This document shows, in pieces, positions 46,860-55,778 of a stretch of DNA of 64,000 nucleotides (positions within the stretch are counted from its first letter, which is position 1; the number at the start of each line of letters is the position of its first letter). This DNA is from Moritella sp. 24. GTDB lineage: Bacteria > Pseudomonadota > Gammaproteobacteria > Enterobacterales > Moritellaceae. The notes under the pieces are model-generated. The model did not search any database. It was not told the DNA's origin and was given only the letters and a program-made list of their open reading frames with translations. The translations under genes were made by a program, and so were the position numbers. The stretch spans positions 3,791,505 through 3,855,504 of the forward strand of contig NZ_CP056123.1 in NCBI RefSeq assembly GCF_018219155.1, read 5' to 3'.

Positions 46860-47004
46860 TACTAATTATAAAACCATTCACCTTCTACTATTCTAAAAAT
46901 ACGCCCACCACCAATCAATAATATATACTAGATATATATAAAGCCCTATAATAGCCTAGTCATTGATTGAATTAATAATTTCAATATTATATTGGGTATA
47001 ACAA
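46860..47004. other. upstream region of the prepilin gene
   Basis: About 145 AT-rich bases not found in the other prophage copies; it should hold the prepilin promoter. No clear consensus seen. Confidence 0.35.
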
Positions 47005-47484
47005 ATGAATAAAGCGAGAAACCAAGGCTTTACACTAATTGAATTAGTTATCGTCATTATTGTTTTAGGGATACTAGCAGCAACAGCGGTGCCTAAATTT
47101 ATAAATATTCAAGATGATACTAAAGCAGCATCATTACACGCAGCAAGCGGCGCATTAATTAGCGCAGCGAATCTAGTTCACTATAGAGCTCAATTAGATA
47201 GTGTTGAGAAGTTAGATCGAAGTACCGTTAAAATTAATGGTGAAGACATAAAACTTGTCTATGCATACCCAGAAGGCTCACCAGAAACAATAAATAAAAT
47301 AATAACATTGAAAGGCTTTGAAGTTCGTATTGGTAAATACATTGGTACTACTATCATTAGCCTTGCAGATTCAAATAACACCGGTGATTCCTGTATCACC
47401 TATCAGCAAGCGAGTTTGAATGCTTCGTTCACGATTCGTGAAGGAAAATTAATACCAACTGGGGAATGTCTATCTATAATATAG
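47005..47484 (+). CDS. type IV prepilin, MshA-like
   Basis: The 159-aa protein has the class III signal NKARNQG-FTLIELVIVIIVLGILAATAVPKF: cleavage after Gly8, Phe at +1 and Glu at +5, then the hydrophobic assembly helix. The C-terminal half has a Cys pair (DSCITY and TGECLSII) as in MSHA-type major pilins. It stands alone, without pilus assembly genes, and its stop codon abuts a copy of the prophage hairpin repeat; an equal repeat lies 145 bp upstream. It is therefore cargo inserted in, or replacing the lipoprotein gene of, a prophage remnant. Confidence 0.88.
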   Translation: MNKARNQGFTLIELVIVIIVLGILAATAVPKFINIQDDTKAASLHAASGALISAANLVHYRAQLDSVEKLDRSTVKINGEDIKLVYAYPEGSPETINKIITLKGFEVRIGKYIGTTIISLADSNNTGDSCITYQQASLNASFTIREGKLIPTGECLSII

Positions 47485-47612
47485 GTGTGTAAAATGAGTC
47501 CATGCCCCACAAAGCATGGCCGCATATTCTTTACTTAAAACAGGTTTAGCAGGAAGGAAAATGTTTTTTCATCATGAATAGAGGGTCGCTCCTTGAATAC
47601 CGTCAGATTAAA
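47485..47612. repeat. fragment of the att-side repeat (copy 4)
   Basis: GTGTGTAAAATGAGTCCATG... through ATGAATAGAGGGTCGCTCC and CGTCAGATTAAAT repeats the block that follows the lipoprotein gene in copies 1-3, with more substitutions. It begins right at the prepilin stop codon. Confidence 0.85.
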
Positions 47613-47940
47613 TAAGATATAGTAAATCTTCGGGTGTGGGCTTCTGTTCAGTTATATTTCACTTGTTTAGTAAACCCAGTAACGTAAAAATCAATATTCG
47701 TCCCAGCAACCACCGCGCTTTCGTCAATAGAAACGTCATCAACTGAATGAATTTGTCCACTGCCTTGTTGAGTATCGGTACTCGATGGATTATCGTCACG
47801 ACCAAACGCAGACCATATGAAATAAGCCAGAATGGATAATAGAAACACCACAGCAATAACGAACTTAGGGCTTTGAAATGGGCTAGTCCCCTTGCCGATT
47901 TTGTTGTTTTTCCTGTTTGAGTTGATTTGTAGAGTTTGAA
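47613..47940 (-). pseudogene. internal fragment of zot
   Basis: About 305 bp match the membrane-segment region of zot (VVFLLSILAYFIW) with a deletion of about 100 bp relative to the intact gene and further point changes. Both ends are broken. It is the outermost trace of the prophage array. Confidence 0.85.
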
Positions 47941-47962
47941 CAGATCAAAGAGGAAGTGATTA

Positions 47963-47998
47963 AAAAATCCCGCTTACTGCAAATAAGCGAGATTTAAT
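47963..47998 (-). terminator. terminator of the 48129 porin
   Basis: On the minus strand AAATCTCGCTTA pairs with TAAGCGGGATTT, followed by TTTTAATC. It lies about 130 bp after the porin stop. Confidence 0.7.
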
Positions 47999-48128
47999 AT
48001 AAAGGATATACTACTTTCTTCTATGGTAAAGACTAAAAAATCGGCAGAAGTAATGGCGTAAACTTTTGATTTCACGCATCCCAGTAGGAGGCCAACATCA
48101 ATGAATCATGACATTGAAGTCATCATTA

Positions 48129-49070
48129 TTAGAAAGAGTAACGAGCACCAACGATGAATTCATCAGCATTGTCATTACGACCATGTCCAGCTGACATATC
48201 AGAACCTAGTGCAACTTTATAACCTGCGTATGCTGCAACATCACCAATATAGCGACCATACTCAAATGCAACGAAGTTTACATCTTGAGCTTCATTATCA
48301 AAGCCTAAATAGTTATATGAAACACTTACCTTATTTTCACCGAATCCATAAGATGCAAATGCGTCAACAGCATTGAAATCATCATTATTTACAGAACCTT
48401 TTTGTACTAAGCCTGAAACTAAAACACCACCGTTAGTATAACGCGCGCCAAGCATGTATACGTCTGATGAAGCTGCATCGCCCTCAGCCGCTTCAGTTGC
48501 TGCATAGCCAGCACTTACTTCAATACTTGGAAGTAATTTATAAGCAGCCATCAAACCGCCGCCATTTTCAGTCGCTTTTAGGTTTGCTGATGCATGAACG
48601 GTTAAGTCGCCTTTAGTTACTGCATAAAGCACTGTATCTTCAGAACGATCACCACTTGCAGAAAACTCTTCGTTTGTGTAACCACTGTAAACTTCAGCTA
48701 CATCGGTAAAGTTAGTTAAATATGTAACAGCGTTATCTTGAGTACCGTATGTTAGTGTACCGTAAGCACTCTCAACACCAACGTATGCATAACGCGTGTT
48801 ATTTTTAACGGTTGTATCATCTTCCTTGCTATCTTGTGTTAGTTCATATTCAAATTTACCTACTGCAGTTAAAGCTTCGTTGATCTCATGCTTACCTTGA
48901 CCATTTAAACGAACACGCGATTTATCAGTAAAGCTACTGTCAGCAAGAGAGCCCCTTGCTTCAACACGTCCACCAAAAGAAAAATCTTCGCTGTTAATGT
49001 TTTCAGCAAGAACAGGCATAGATACAAGAGTTGCCACAGTAAGAGATAATGCTTTATTTATTTTGTTCAT
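48129..49070 (-). CDS. outer-membrane porin (paralogue 1)
   Basis: The 313-aa precursor starts MNKINKALSLTVATLVSMPVLAENINSEDFSFGGRVEARG (start at 49070 with GGAA upstream; a Met two codons earlier is open). It is a beta-barrel of the general diffusion porin type: alternating strands, a terminal aromatic ARYSF, and periodic aromatic girdles (YGRYIGDVAAYAGYKVAL). About 75-80 percent of residues match the porin at 49722-50663. Solute specificity cannot be told. Confidence 0.9.
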   Translation of the reverse strand: MNKINKALSLTVATLVSMPVLAENINSEDFSFGGRVEARGSLADSSFTDKSRVRLNGQGKHEINEALTAVGKFEYELTQDSKEDDTTVKNNTRYAYVGVESAYGTLTYGTQDNAVTYLTNFTDVAEVYSGYTNEEFSASGDRSEDTVLYAVTKGDLTVHASANLKATENGGGLMAAYKLLPSIEVSAGYAATEAAEGDAASSDVYMLGARYTNGGVLVSGLVQKGSVNNDDFNAVDAFASYGFGENKVSVSYNYLGFDNEAQDVNFVAFEYGRYIGDVAAYAGYKVALGSDMSAGHGRNDNADEFIVGARYSF

Positions 49071-49236
49071 GAACAATTCCGTTTTTATTAAAGCTTATAA
49101 TTAAAAAGTTAGAAATCGCAGATTAAACTGAATTTCACGCGGTAATTAACCATAAATATTAATAAAATACCTAATAATAGTATATTTACTTTACTTAAGT
49201 TTACTAAAATTTACTTATCTAAGATTGGTCTATCCG

Positions 49237-49539
49237 CTAATGGTGGTAAGGTCTATCTAACTGCGTTGCCAGTATTTTCTTTAACTTTCCGTGACTAAAC
49301 TTAAGTTGCACATCAAATTCACCACCAACAGATGCATTCAAGATGTAATGATCACGCCCAATACGTTGCCAAAATTTTTCTTTATTGATCATTTCTATCA
49401 CTTCTGAGTGCTTCATTTCGACACCACTAATGAGTAATCCCCCACCACTGAGTCGAAAGAAATCTTCCGCTTTTGCATACAATAATGATGAAAATAACAT
49501 TGATACAGTGAAGGTTACCCATAACAATTTTGACTGCAT
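49237..49539 (-). CDS. small secreted protein, paralogue of 37712
   Basis: The 100-aa protein has a signal peptide (LLWVTFTVSMLFSSLLYAKA) and the mature part EDFFRLSGGGLLISGVEMKHSEVIEMINKEK...ASVGGEFDVQLKFSHGKLKKI. It resembles the prophage-borne 98-aa protein throughout, and both start regions share TGCATAAACTC.TCCTTAAGTTAG. It lies between two porin genes on the same strand. Function unknown. Confidence 0.75.
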   Translation of the reverse strand: MQSKLLWVTFTVSMLFSSLLYAKAEDFFRLSGGGLLISGVEMKHSEVIEMINKEKFWQRIGRDHYILNASVGGEFDVQLKFSHGKLKKILATQLDRPYHH

Positions 49540-49663
49540 AAACTCGTCCTTAAGTTAGCTAAATTAACCAGAGACACTACCATGTTAAAAATGATCAGAT
49601 AAATGCGTATTTCATATAGTAGATGCTGATCTGATTGTATTCATATAATCAGAAACTAAGATC

Positions 49664-49692
49664 AAAAAAGCCTCCAAGAAGGAGGCTTATAT
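49664..49692 (-). terminator. terminator of the 49722 porin
   Basis: On the minus strand AAGCCTCC pairs with GGAGGCTT across TTCTT, followed by TTTTGATC. It lies 30 bp after the porin stop. Confidence 0.85.
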
Positions 49693-49721
49693 CACTGAAC
49701 TACAGTATTAATGTATCAGGA

Positions 49722-50663
49722 TTAGAAAGTGTAACGAGCACCAACGATAAACTCATCTGCGTTACCATTGTTACCATGACCAGCTGAAGTATCATCACCT
49801 AGTGCAACTTTATAACCAGCGTATGCTGCTACGTCACCAATATAACGGCCATATTCAAATGCAACGAAGTTAACATCATCAGCGCTTTGATCATCAGCAC
49901 TCAAGTAGTTATATGAAACACTTACTGTATTCTCACCAAACCCATAAGATGCGAATGCATCAACAGCTTCGAAGTCAGCATCAGCTAAAGTACCTTTTTG
50001 TACTAAGCCTGAAACTAAAATACCACCATTAGTATAACGCGCACCAAGCATGTATACATCTGATGAGTTTGACTCATCCTTAGCCGCTTCTGTTGCAGCA
50101 TAACCAGCACTTACTTCAACGCTTGGAAGCAATTTATAAGCTACCATCAAACCGCCGCCATTTTCCGCCGCTTTAAGGTTAGCTGATGCATTAAATGTTA
50201 GATCACCTTTGGTCACACTATAAAGGATAGTATCCTCAGCTCTATCACCGCTCGCTGTAATTTCTTCGTTAGTATAACCACTGAAGTACTCAGCCATATC
50301 GGTAAAATTAGTCAGGTAGGTAACAGCGTTATCTTGAGTACCATATGTTACCGTACCGTAAGCAGTCTCAGCACCAACGTATAAATAACGCGTCTTAGTT
50401 TGGTTTGTCGTAGCAGCCGTATCGTTATCTTGCGTTAATTCATACTCGAATTTACCAACAGCAGTAATATCGTCATTGATTGCATGCTTACCTTGACCAT
50501 TTAAACGAACGCGAGAAGCATCTGAAAAAGAACTGTCGGCAAGAACACCCCTTGCTTCAACACGGCCACCAAAAGAAAAATCTTCGCTGTTTACTTCAGC
50601 AAGCGCTGGCATCGAAACAAGTGTTGCCAATGTAAGAGATAGTGCTTTATTTATTGTTTTCAT
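49722..50663 (-). CDS. outer-membrane porin (paralogue 2)
   Basis: The 313-aa precursor starts MKTINKALSLTLATLVSMPALAEVNSEDFSFGGRVEARG; start chosen at 50663 with GGAA before it. It ends in the barrel-type ARYTF. It differs from paralogue 1 mainly in a few loops (for example QDNDTAATTNQTKTRY versus QDSKEDDTTVKNNTRY). The leader AATTGTTCATGAA is identical in both, so this is a tandem duplication interrupted by the 49237 gene. Confidence 0.9.
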   Translation of the reverse strand: MKTINKALSLTLATLVSMPALAEVNSEDFSFGGRVEARGVLADSSFSDASRVRLNGQGKHAINDDITAVGKFEYELTQDNDTAATTNQTKTRYLYVGAETAYGTVTYGTQDNAVTYLTNFTDMAEYFSGYTNEEITASGDRAEDTILYSVTKGDLTFNASANLKAAENGGGLMVAYKLLPSVEVSAGYAATEAAKDESNSSDVYMLGARYTNGGILVSGLVQKGTLADADFEAVDAFASYGFGENTVSVSYNYLSADDQSADDVNFVAFEYGRYIGDVAAYAGYKVALGDDTSAGHGNNGNADEFIVGARYTF

Positions 50664-51020
50664 GAACAATTCCACTTTTAGTTTAGTTGATAGTTAAATT
50701 ACGTTTAAAGCTCAGGTAAAAATCAATTTTCAATACCGCCATGCAACATATACATGAGTAATATACATAGTGGTTATGCGGTAAATTATATTGATTAGTA
50801 TATTAGCTAAGCCAACGCGCTGTAACTAGTAAAAATACCAGATAATCATCTACACCCACTATTGGGTATGATTCAGATCAAGAATGGCTGCACTTTGACC
50901 CGTAAGGTCGCAGCGTGGAATGCTCGAGGAGAGGTAAATCGATAAGAATATCATAACAATCTGTCAGTGAATCTAAACTTTAAAATACATATCACCATTC
51001 AATATTTTAACGCTAGATGC
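50664..51020. other. porin promoter region
   Basis: About 360 bases upstream of the porin with no ORF; presumably holds its promoter and regulator sites. No consensus can be called with confidence. Confidence 0.4.
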
Positions 51021-51062
51021 AAAAGAGCCTATTGAAATTCCATTTCAATAGGCTCTTTCTTA
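51021..51062. terminator. strong bidirectional terminator
   Basis: AAAGAGCCTATTGAAAT pairs perfectly with ATTTCAATAGGCTCTTT around TCC, with A- and T-rich ends. It lies 25 bp after the stop of the 39-aa zinc-ribbon gene on the minus strand. Confidence 0.92.
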
Positions 51063-51084
51063 TAATCTTAAATAACAATCGTTA

Positions 51085-51204
51085 CTATTTTTTAAGCTTA
51101 GTGAAGCTGCCACAGCTATTACATTTATAAACGCTACTGTAGAACAACTTTTGAAACCAGTTGCGGCTTATTTTTATCATTTTACCATCTTTGCAACATT
51201 TCAT
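51085..51204 (-). CDS. 39-aa zinc-ribbon-like small protein
   Basis: The frame encodes MKCCKDGKMIKISRNWFQKL followed by FYSSVYKCNSCGSFTKLKK. CC near the N-terminus and CNSC near the C-terminus form a four-Cys zinc-ribbon pattern. GGAG lies five bases before the ATG and a strong terminator follows the stop, so it is a complete transcription unit. Basic residues at the end suggest nucleic-acid binding. Family not recognised. Confidence 0.7.
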   Translation of the reverse strand: MKCCKDGKMIKISRNWFQKLFYSSVYKCNSCGSFTKLKK

Positions 51205-51572
51205 ATCGACTCCACACAATTTGATTACAGGCCCGCTTTAAACACGGTAATAACATCAATATATCTAAAAGCACTAAACATATTTGTTCATAAGCTTATG
51301 TATCACAAATCACAGCGTTACACTTCGCAACAAATTGGCAGAGATACTATCGGCTGTTAATCGAGAGTAGTATGTCGTATTTGAAAAAAGTACCTTAAAT
51401 GACATATTTTCAAATTTAAATAGTAAATTAATAAAGAAAATGAAGCTAACAAGTCAACGTGTTACACATGTAGGATAAATATTGCTCAGTTTAATGTAAA
51501 AAGCCAACCCTGAATGACTAACTTTTATATTAAGAAAGGTTTAAATGCAGTTTAAAATATCGCCAATTTCCT
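51205..51572. other. gap between small zinc-ribbon gene and rbsR
   Basis: About 370 AT-rich bases; I see no gene. A frame at 51151-51360 on the plus strand overlaps the zinc-ribbon gene and lacks a ribosome site. Confidence 0.4.
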
Positions 51573-52583
51573 TTACGCAATATTTAACGCCTTCACACTG
51601 TCACGTTCAACTAACGTCGGCTCTAACTCGATAATCTGATTACTTTCGCTTTTGGTATTAATTTGCTCAAGTAACATATCAACTGCTTTTTGCCCTAAAC
51701 GATGTTTCGGCTGATGAATAGTCGTTAATGACGGTGTAATGTACTTTGCCAACTTAATATCATCATAACCGATAATAGATAAGTCTTCCGGTACCGAAAT
51801 ACCCTTTTTACTGGCACTATTAATCACACTCATCGCCATCATGTCGTTACAAACAAATAACGCAGACGGTAATGGGCCATTTTCGACCATCTCAGCAAAT
51901 GCTTTTTCACCGCCTTCACATTCAAAATTCCCCGCAGTCACCCACTTAGGATTGATAGACAAACCAGCCTCTTCCATTGCTTGAGTAAATCCAGCAAAAC
52001 GCTGTTGTGCCGTTAGTTTATCTAGTACACCAGTAATACAACCAATCTCGGTATGACCTTTAGCAATCAGGTGTTGTGTGGCCATGTAGCCACCACGATG
52101 TGAGTTATCTTGTATTTTATCGCAAGAAAAATTGGTTGGGCCCCAATCCATGACAACTGTGGGTACTGGTTTATGGCGTTCGAATAAATTGAAACCTTGG
52201 CTTTCAACTTCACTGCACATCAACATTAGGCCATCAACACGCTTCTGTAATAACGTATCAAGATTTGCGTGCATACGCGCTACATCGCCTTCGGTATTGC
52301 ACAGAATCAAGTTATAACCGTATTCATAACAACGACGTTCAACGCCCTTTAGTACTTCACCAAAGAAGGGGTTTGTAGAAGTAGTAACGAGCATACCGAA
52401 GGTTTTTGTACTTTGAACTTTAAGACTACGAGCCAATGCTGAAGGTGCGTAACGTAACTCGTCAACGGCAGCTTTTACGCGCGCAGACACATCTTCACTA
52501 ACATAGCGTGTATTATTTAATACATGGCTGACCGTTGACGTTGATACGCCTGCATGTCTTGCTACGTCTTTAATTGTTGCCAT
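51573..52583 (-). CDS. rbsR: LacI-family ribose repressor RbsR
   Basis: The 336-aa protein has the LacI-type HTH (ATIKDVARHAGVSTSTVSHVLNNTRYVSEDV, residues 2-33) and a periplasmic-binding-protein-like effector domain. Last gene of rbsDACBKR, 75 bp after rbsK, as in E. coli. It is expected to bind the palindrome upstream of rbsD and release it on ribose binding. Length is close to E. coli RbsR (330 aa). Confidence 0.93.
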   Translation of the reverse strand: MATIKDVARHAGVSTSTVSHVLNNTRYVSEDVSARVKAAVDELRYAPSALARSLKVQSTKTFGMLVTTSTNPFFGEVLKGVERRCYEYGYNLILCNTEGDVARMHANLDTLLQKRVDGLMLMCSEVESQGFNLFERHKPVPTVVMDWGPTNFSCDKIQDNSHRGGYMATQHLIAKGHTEIGCITGVLDKLTAQQRFAGFTQAMEEAGLSINPKWVTAGNFECEGGEKAFAEMVENGPLPSALFVCNDMMAMSVINSASKKGISVPEDLSIIGYDDIKLAKYITPSLTTIHQPKHRLGQKAVDMLLEQINTKSESNQIIELEPTLVERDSVKALNIA

Positions 52584-52658
52584 TGGCTAATGTTGTCCAT
52601 AATCATGTCTGTTAATATAAGCGCCTTATATTAACTTGTTTAGAAAAAATGTTTTACT

Positions 52659-53579
52659 TTAATCTTGCGAGGCCAAAAACACTTCAACTTCTGCTTTAGT
52701 CGGTATTGATGTTTGCGCACCAACACGAGTAACTGAAATTGCAGCGGCTGCATGAGCAAAAATAATCGCCTCATCTAATAGTAGTTCAGCTTGTAACCCC
52801 GCTAACAAACCACCATTAAAAGTATCACCTGCAGCAGTTGTATCAACCGCATCGACACGGAAGCCTTTTACTTGCTTACCTTTACCATCTTCACTGATCC
52901 AAACACCTTGGCTACCCAAAGTAATCATCACTTCTGAAATACCTTTGCTGTGCAATACATCTGCAGCCACTTGTGCTGATGCCATATCCACCACTTTAAT
53001 CCCCGTCAGCAATTCGGCTTCAGTTTCATTGGGTGTAATCAGATCAACAACTGATAATAATTCATCATTTAAAGGTTGGGCAGGTGCTGGATTTAATACC
53101 ACTCGTGTACCTGCTTGTTTTGCTATTTTAGCGGCTTGGGTAATAGTTGCAATCGGCGTTTCTAATTGCATCAATAATGTATCAGCTTGCTTAATTAAAT
53201 CACTATGTGGTGCAATTCGCTCCGGTGTTAAACAGGCATTTGCTTCTGCTGAAATACAAATGCTGTTTTCGCCCGTTGCAGCCACTTGGATCATCGCAAT
53301 GCCAGTGGGTTTATCTGCTTCAATCATCACCGCTTGTGTATTAATGCCATCATCGGCGAATTCGTTAATCATTTTGTGGCCAAAGCTATCATCGCCAACA
53401 CAAGCAATAAACGCAATATCAGCACCTAATCTTGCTGCTGCAACTGCTTGGTTCGCACCTTTACCACCAGGGATCACTGCATAACTATGGCCGAGTAAGG
53501 TTTCGCCTGGACGGGGAAAAGAAGCCACTTGTAAAACATGATCAGCATTTACACTGCCTAACACAACTAACTTATTCAT
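52659..53579 (-). CDS. rbsK: ribokinase
   Basis: RbsK phosphorylates D-ribose to ribose-5-phosphate. The 306-aa PfkB-family protein shows the N-terminal GSVNADHVLQV..PRPGETLLGHSYAVIPGGKGANQAVAAARLGA and the C-terminal DTTAAGDTFNGGLLAGL with the catalytic Asp. It follows rbsB after a hairpin-containing gap. Confidence 0.96.
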   Translation of the reverse strand: MNKLVVLGSVNADHVLQVASFPRPGETLLGHSYAVIPGGKGANQAVAAARLGADIAFIACVGDDSFGHKMINEFADDGINTQAVMIEADKPTGIAMIQVAATGENSICISAEANACLTPERIAPHSDLIKQADTLLMQLETPIATITQAAKIAKQAGTRVVLNPAPAQPLNDELLSVVDLITPNETEAELLTGIKVVDMASAQVAADVLHSKGISEVMITLGSQGVWISEDGKGKQVKGFRVDAVDTTAAGDTFNGGLLAGLQAELLLDEAIIFAHAAAAISVTRVGAQTSIPTKAEVEVFLASQD

Positions 53580-53611
53580 AATGAAACCTTAATACGTTAT
53601 AACTGGTGAGA

Positions 53612-53668
53612 ATAAAACATGACTTAATAACACGTCGCGAGTTGGTGTGATTAAGTCATGTTTTTTAA
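53612..53668 (-). terminator. hairpin between rbsB and rbsK
   Basis: Perfect 14-bp arms AAACATGACTTAAT and ATTAAGTCATGTTT flank a 25-base loop. It could be a partial terminator or an mRNA-stabilising structure that raises rbsB over the downstream rbsK. That role is inference from binding-protein operons in general. Confidence 0.6.
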
Positions 53669-53724
53669 TATTGGATAAATGACGTAAAGGGAATAACGAT
53701 TGACGCTATTCCCTCTATTTCTAA

Positions 53725-54603
53725 TTACTGAGTGATCACTTTTAGTGGAACAGCGATGCTTTTCTCTACAGACTGACCTTTTAGTACTTTGTCAGCTGTT
53801 TCGATACCAAGGGCACCAATTAACTCAGGTTGTTGAGCAATTGTCGCGCCTAAAATACCGCGTTTAACAGCAGCAATACCGTCTTCAGTACCATCAAAGC
53901 CAACGATTAATACGTCTTTACCTGATGCTTGAACAGCACGTAATGCACCTAATGCCATTTCATCATTTTGTGCAAATACCGCTTGTACATTTGGATTCGC
54001 AGCAAGCATGTTTTCCATTACGTTAAGACCTTTTGTACGGTCAAAATCAGCTGGTTGGCTACCTAATAAATCCATTTTATTTTTTTCAACAGCTTGCATG
54101 AAACCTTGACCACGTTCACGTGCTGCAGATGTACCTGCGATACCTTCTAATTGGATTACTTTTGCATTCGCACCAATCGTATCTGAGATATATTGACCAG
54201 CCATTTCGCCACCAGCAACGTTATCTGATGCAATGTGGCTCACTACTTTACCGCGGCTTGCACCACGGTCTAATGTTAATACTGGAATACCTGAACGGTT
54301 AGCCATACGAATCGCATTTGATACCGCATCTGAATCCGTTGGATTGATTAGGATTGCTTTTACGCCACGAACTGTAAGGTCTTCAACGTTCGCTAATTCT
54401 TTACTTGGATCATTCTGTGAGTCCAGCACAATTAACTTATAACCTAAGGTTTCCGCTTTCGCCTCTGCACCTTCTTTCATTGTTACGAAGAAAGGGTTAT
54501 TTAGCGTCGAAACCACCATTGCAAGTGTATCTTGTGCCATAACGGTTGCACTGAAAGAAGCTGAAACAACAGCTGCAGAAATTAGGGTTGCTAATTTTTT
54601 CAT
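53725..54603 (-). CDS. rbsB: D-ribose periplasmic binding protein RbsB
   Basis: RbsB captures ribose for the RbsAC transporter. The 292-aa precursor has a signal peptide ([23 protein letters not shown]), then [31 protein letters not shown] and [26 protein letters not shown], typical of E. coli RbsB (296 aa). A stem-loop lies upstream in the rbsC-rbsB gap. Confidence 0.96.
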   Translation of the reverse strand: MKKLATLISAAVVSASFSATVMAQDTLAMVVSTLNNPFFVTMKEGAEAKAETLGYKLIVLDSQNDPSKELANVEDLTVRGVKAILINPTDSDAVSNAIRMANRSGIPVLTLDRGASRGKVVSHIASDNVAGGEMAGQYISDTIGANAKVIQLEGIAGTSAARERGQGFMQAVEKNKMDLLGSQPADFDRTKGLNVMENMLAANPNVQAVFAQNDEMALGALRAVQASGKDVLIVGFDGTEDGIAAVKRGILGATIAQQPELIGALGIETADKVLKGQSVEKSIAVPLKVITQ

Positions 54604-54634
54604 TACTTATACCTTCTTTTAAGTTAATTCTGCT

Positions 54635-54657
54635 GCCCTAGATAGGGTGACTAGGGC
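54635..54657 (-). other. stem-loop between rbsC and rbsB
   Basis: GCCCTAG and CTAGGGC form a 7-bp stem around a nine-base loop, 30 bp before the rbsB start. There is no T-run. It may stabilise or shield the rbsB message. Confidence 0.5.
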
Positions 54658-54746
54658 TCACAGATTTTTGTTATTATGTGTTTTATTATTTCTAATTATT
54701 ACTTCTTATAATTCGTGTTCATGGTTAACTTTATTGTCAATCAAGG

Positions 54747-55778
54747 TTATTTCTTTTTCGTATCAACTAATACTGCAAGTAGGATAACGACAGCTTTAGC
54801 AATCATTTGGAAATATGACGATACATCCAACAGGTTCAATGCGTTGTTTAAGAAACCGATAATAAGCGCACCAACCAGTGTACCCATAATGCGACCTTTA
54901 CCACCCGCAAGACTTGTTCCGCCTAATACGACCGCGGCAATGGCATCTAACTCATAACCCATACCAGCTGTTGGCTGCGCTGATGACAAACGAGAAGTCA
55001 CAATCAAGCCCGCTAATGCTGCAAGTAAACCACAGATGGCATAGACACCAATTTTTACTTTATCTACATTAATACCTGATAAACGTGCTGCCGCTTCGTT
55101 ACCACCAATCGCATAAACATAACGACCAAAACGTGTGTGATTTAATAAATACCATACCGATGCAAACACCATTACCATTAACCAAATTGGCACAGGAATA
55201 CCGAATAAGTAATCAGTACCGATTAACGAGAAGTTATCTGCAACATCAGTAAAACCAGTTGAGATAGGACGACCTTCGGTATACACCATAGTCACACCAC
55301 GTAATAACGTCATAGTAACCAGCGTAGCAATAAAGGCTTGTACCTTACCTTTCGCAATAATAATACCGCTCATTGCACCCAGACCTGCACCTGCAAATAA
55401 AGCAACGGGTACCGCAATCATCACTGGCACTTCCATCGAGATAAGCGTCGCTGCAAAGGCACCACATAGCGCGAGAATAGAGCCGACACTTAAATCAATA
55501 CCAGCGGTTAAGATAACTAAGGTCATGCCCACGGCAATAATCGCATTCACTGATGTTTGACGTAATATGTTTAAAATATTACCCATAGTGAAAAAGTTAG
55601 GGTTTAAAAAAGACACCACCACAATCAATAAGATCAGAGCGATTAATGATTTTTGTTCAATTAACCATTCTTTACTGAATAGCTTGTTCGTTAGGGTTTT
55701 AGTCATTGCATCGCCACTTGTTTTACTGGAATTTTGATTAACTGCTTGGTTCTGGCTCACTGTTTTATCCGAACTCAT
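54747..55778 (-). CDS. rbsC: ribose ABC transporter permease RbsC
   Basis: RbsC is the membrane subunit of the ribose importer. The 343-aa protein has about nine hydrophobic segments and RbsC motifs such as [22 protein letters not shown] and [25 protein letters not shown]. Compared with E. coli RbsC (321 aa) it has an N-terminal polar extension ([20 protein letters not shown]). Its start overlaps the rbsA stop as ATGA. Confidence 0.96.
   Translation of the reverse strand: MSSDKTVSQNQAVNQNSSKTSGDAMTKTLTNKLFSKEWLIEQKSLIALILLIVVVSFLNPNFFTMGNILNILRQTSVNAIIAVGMTLVILTAGIDLSVGSILALCGAFAATLISMEVPVMIAVPVALFAGAGLGAMSGIIIAKGKVQAFIATLVTMTLLRGVTMVYTEGRPISTGFTDVADNFSLIGTDYLFGIPVPIWLMVMVFASVWYLLNHTRFGRYVYAIGGNEAAARLSGINVDKVKIGVYAICGLLAALAGLIVTSRLSSAQPTAGMGYELDAIAAVVLGGTSLAGGKGRIMGTLVGALIIGFLNNALNLLDVSSYFQMIAKAVVILLAVLVDTKKK

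Noticed and set aside
51151-51360. 69-codon plus-strand frame near the zinc-ribbon gene
   Set aside because: No ribosome site, overlaps the better supported 39-aa gene on the other strand.
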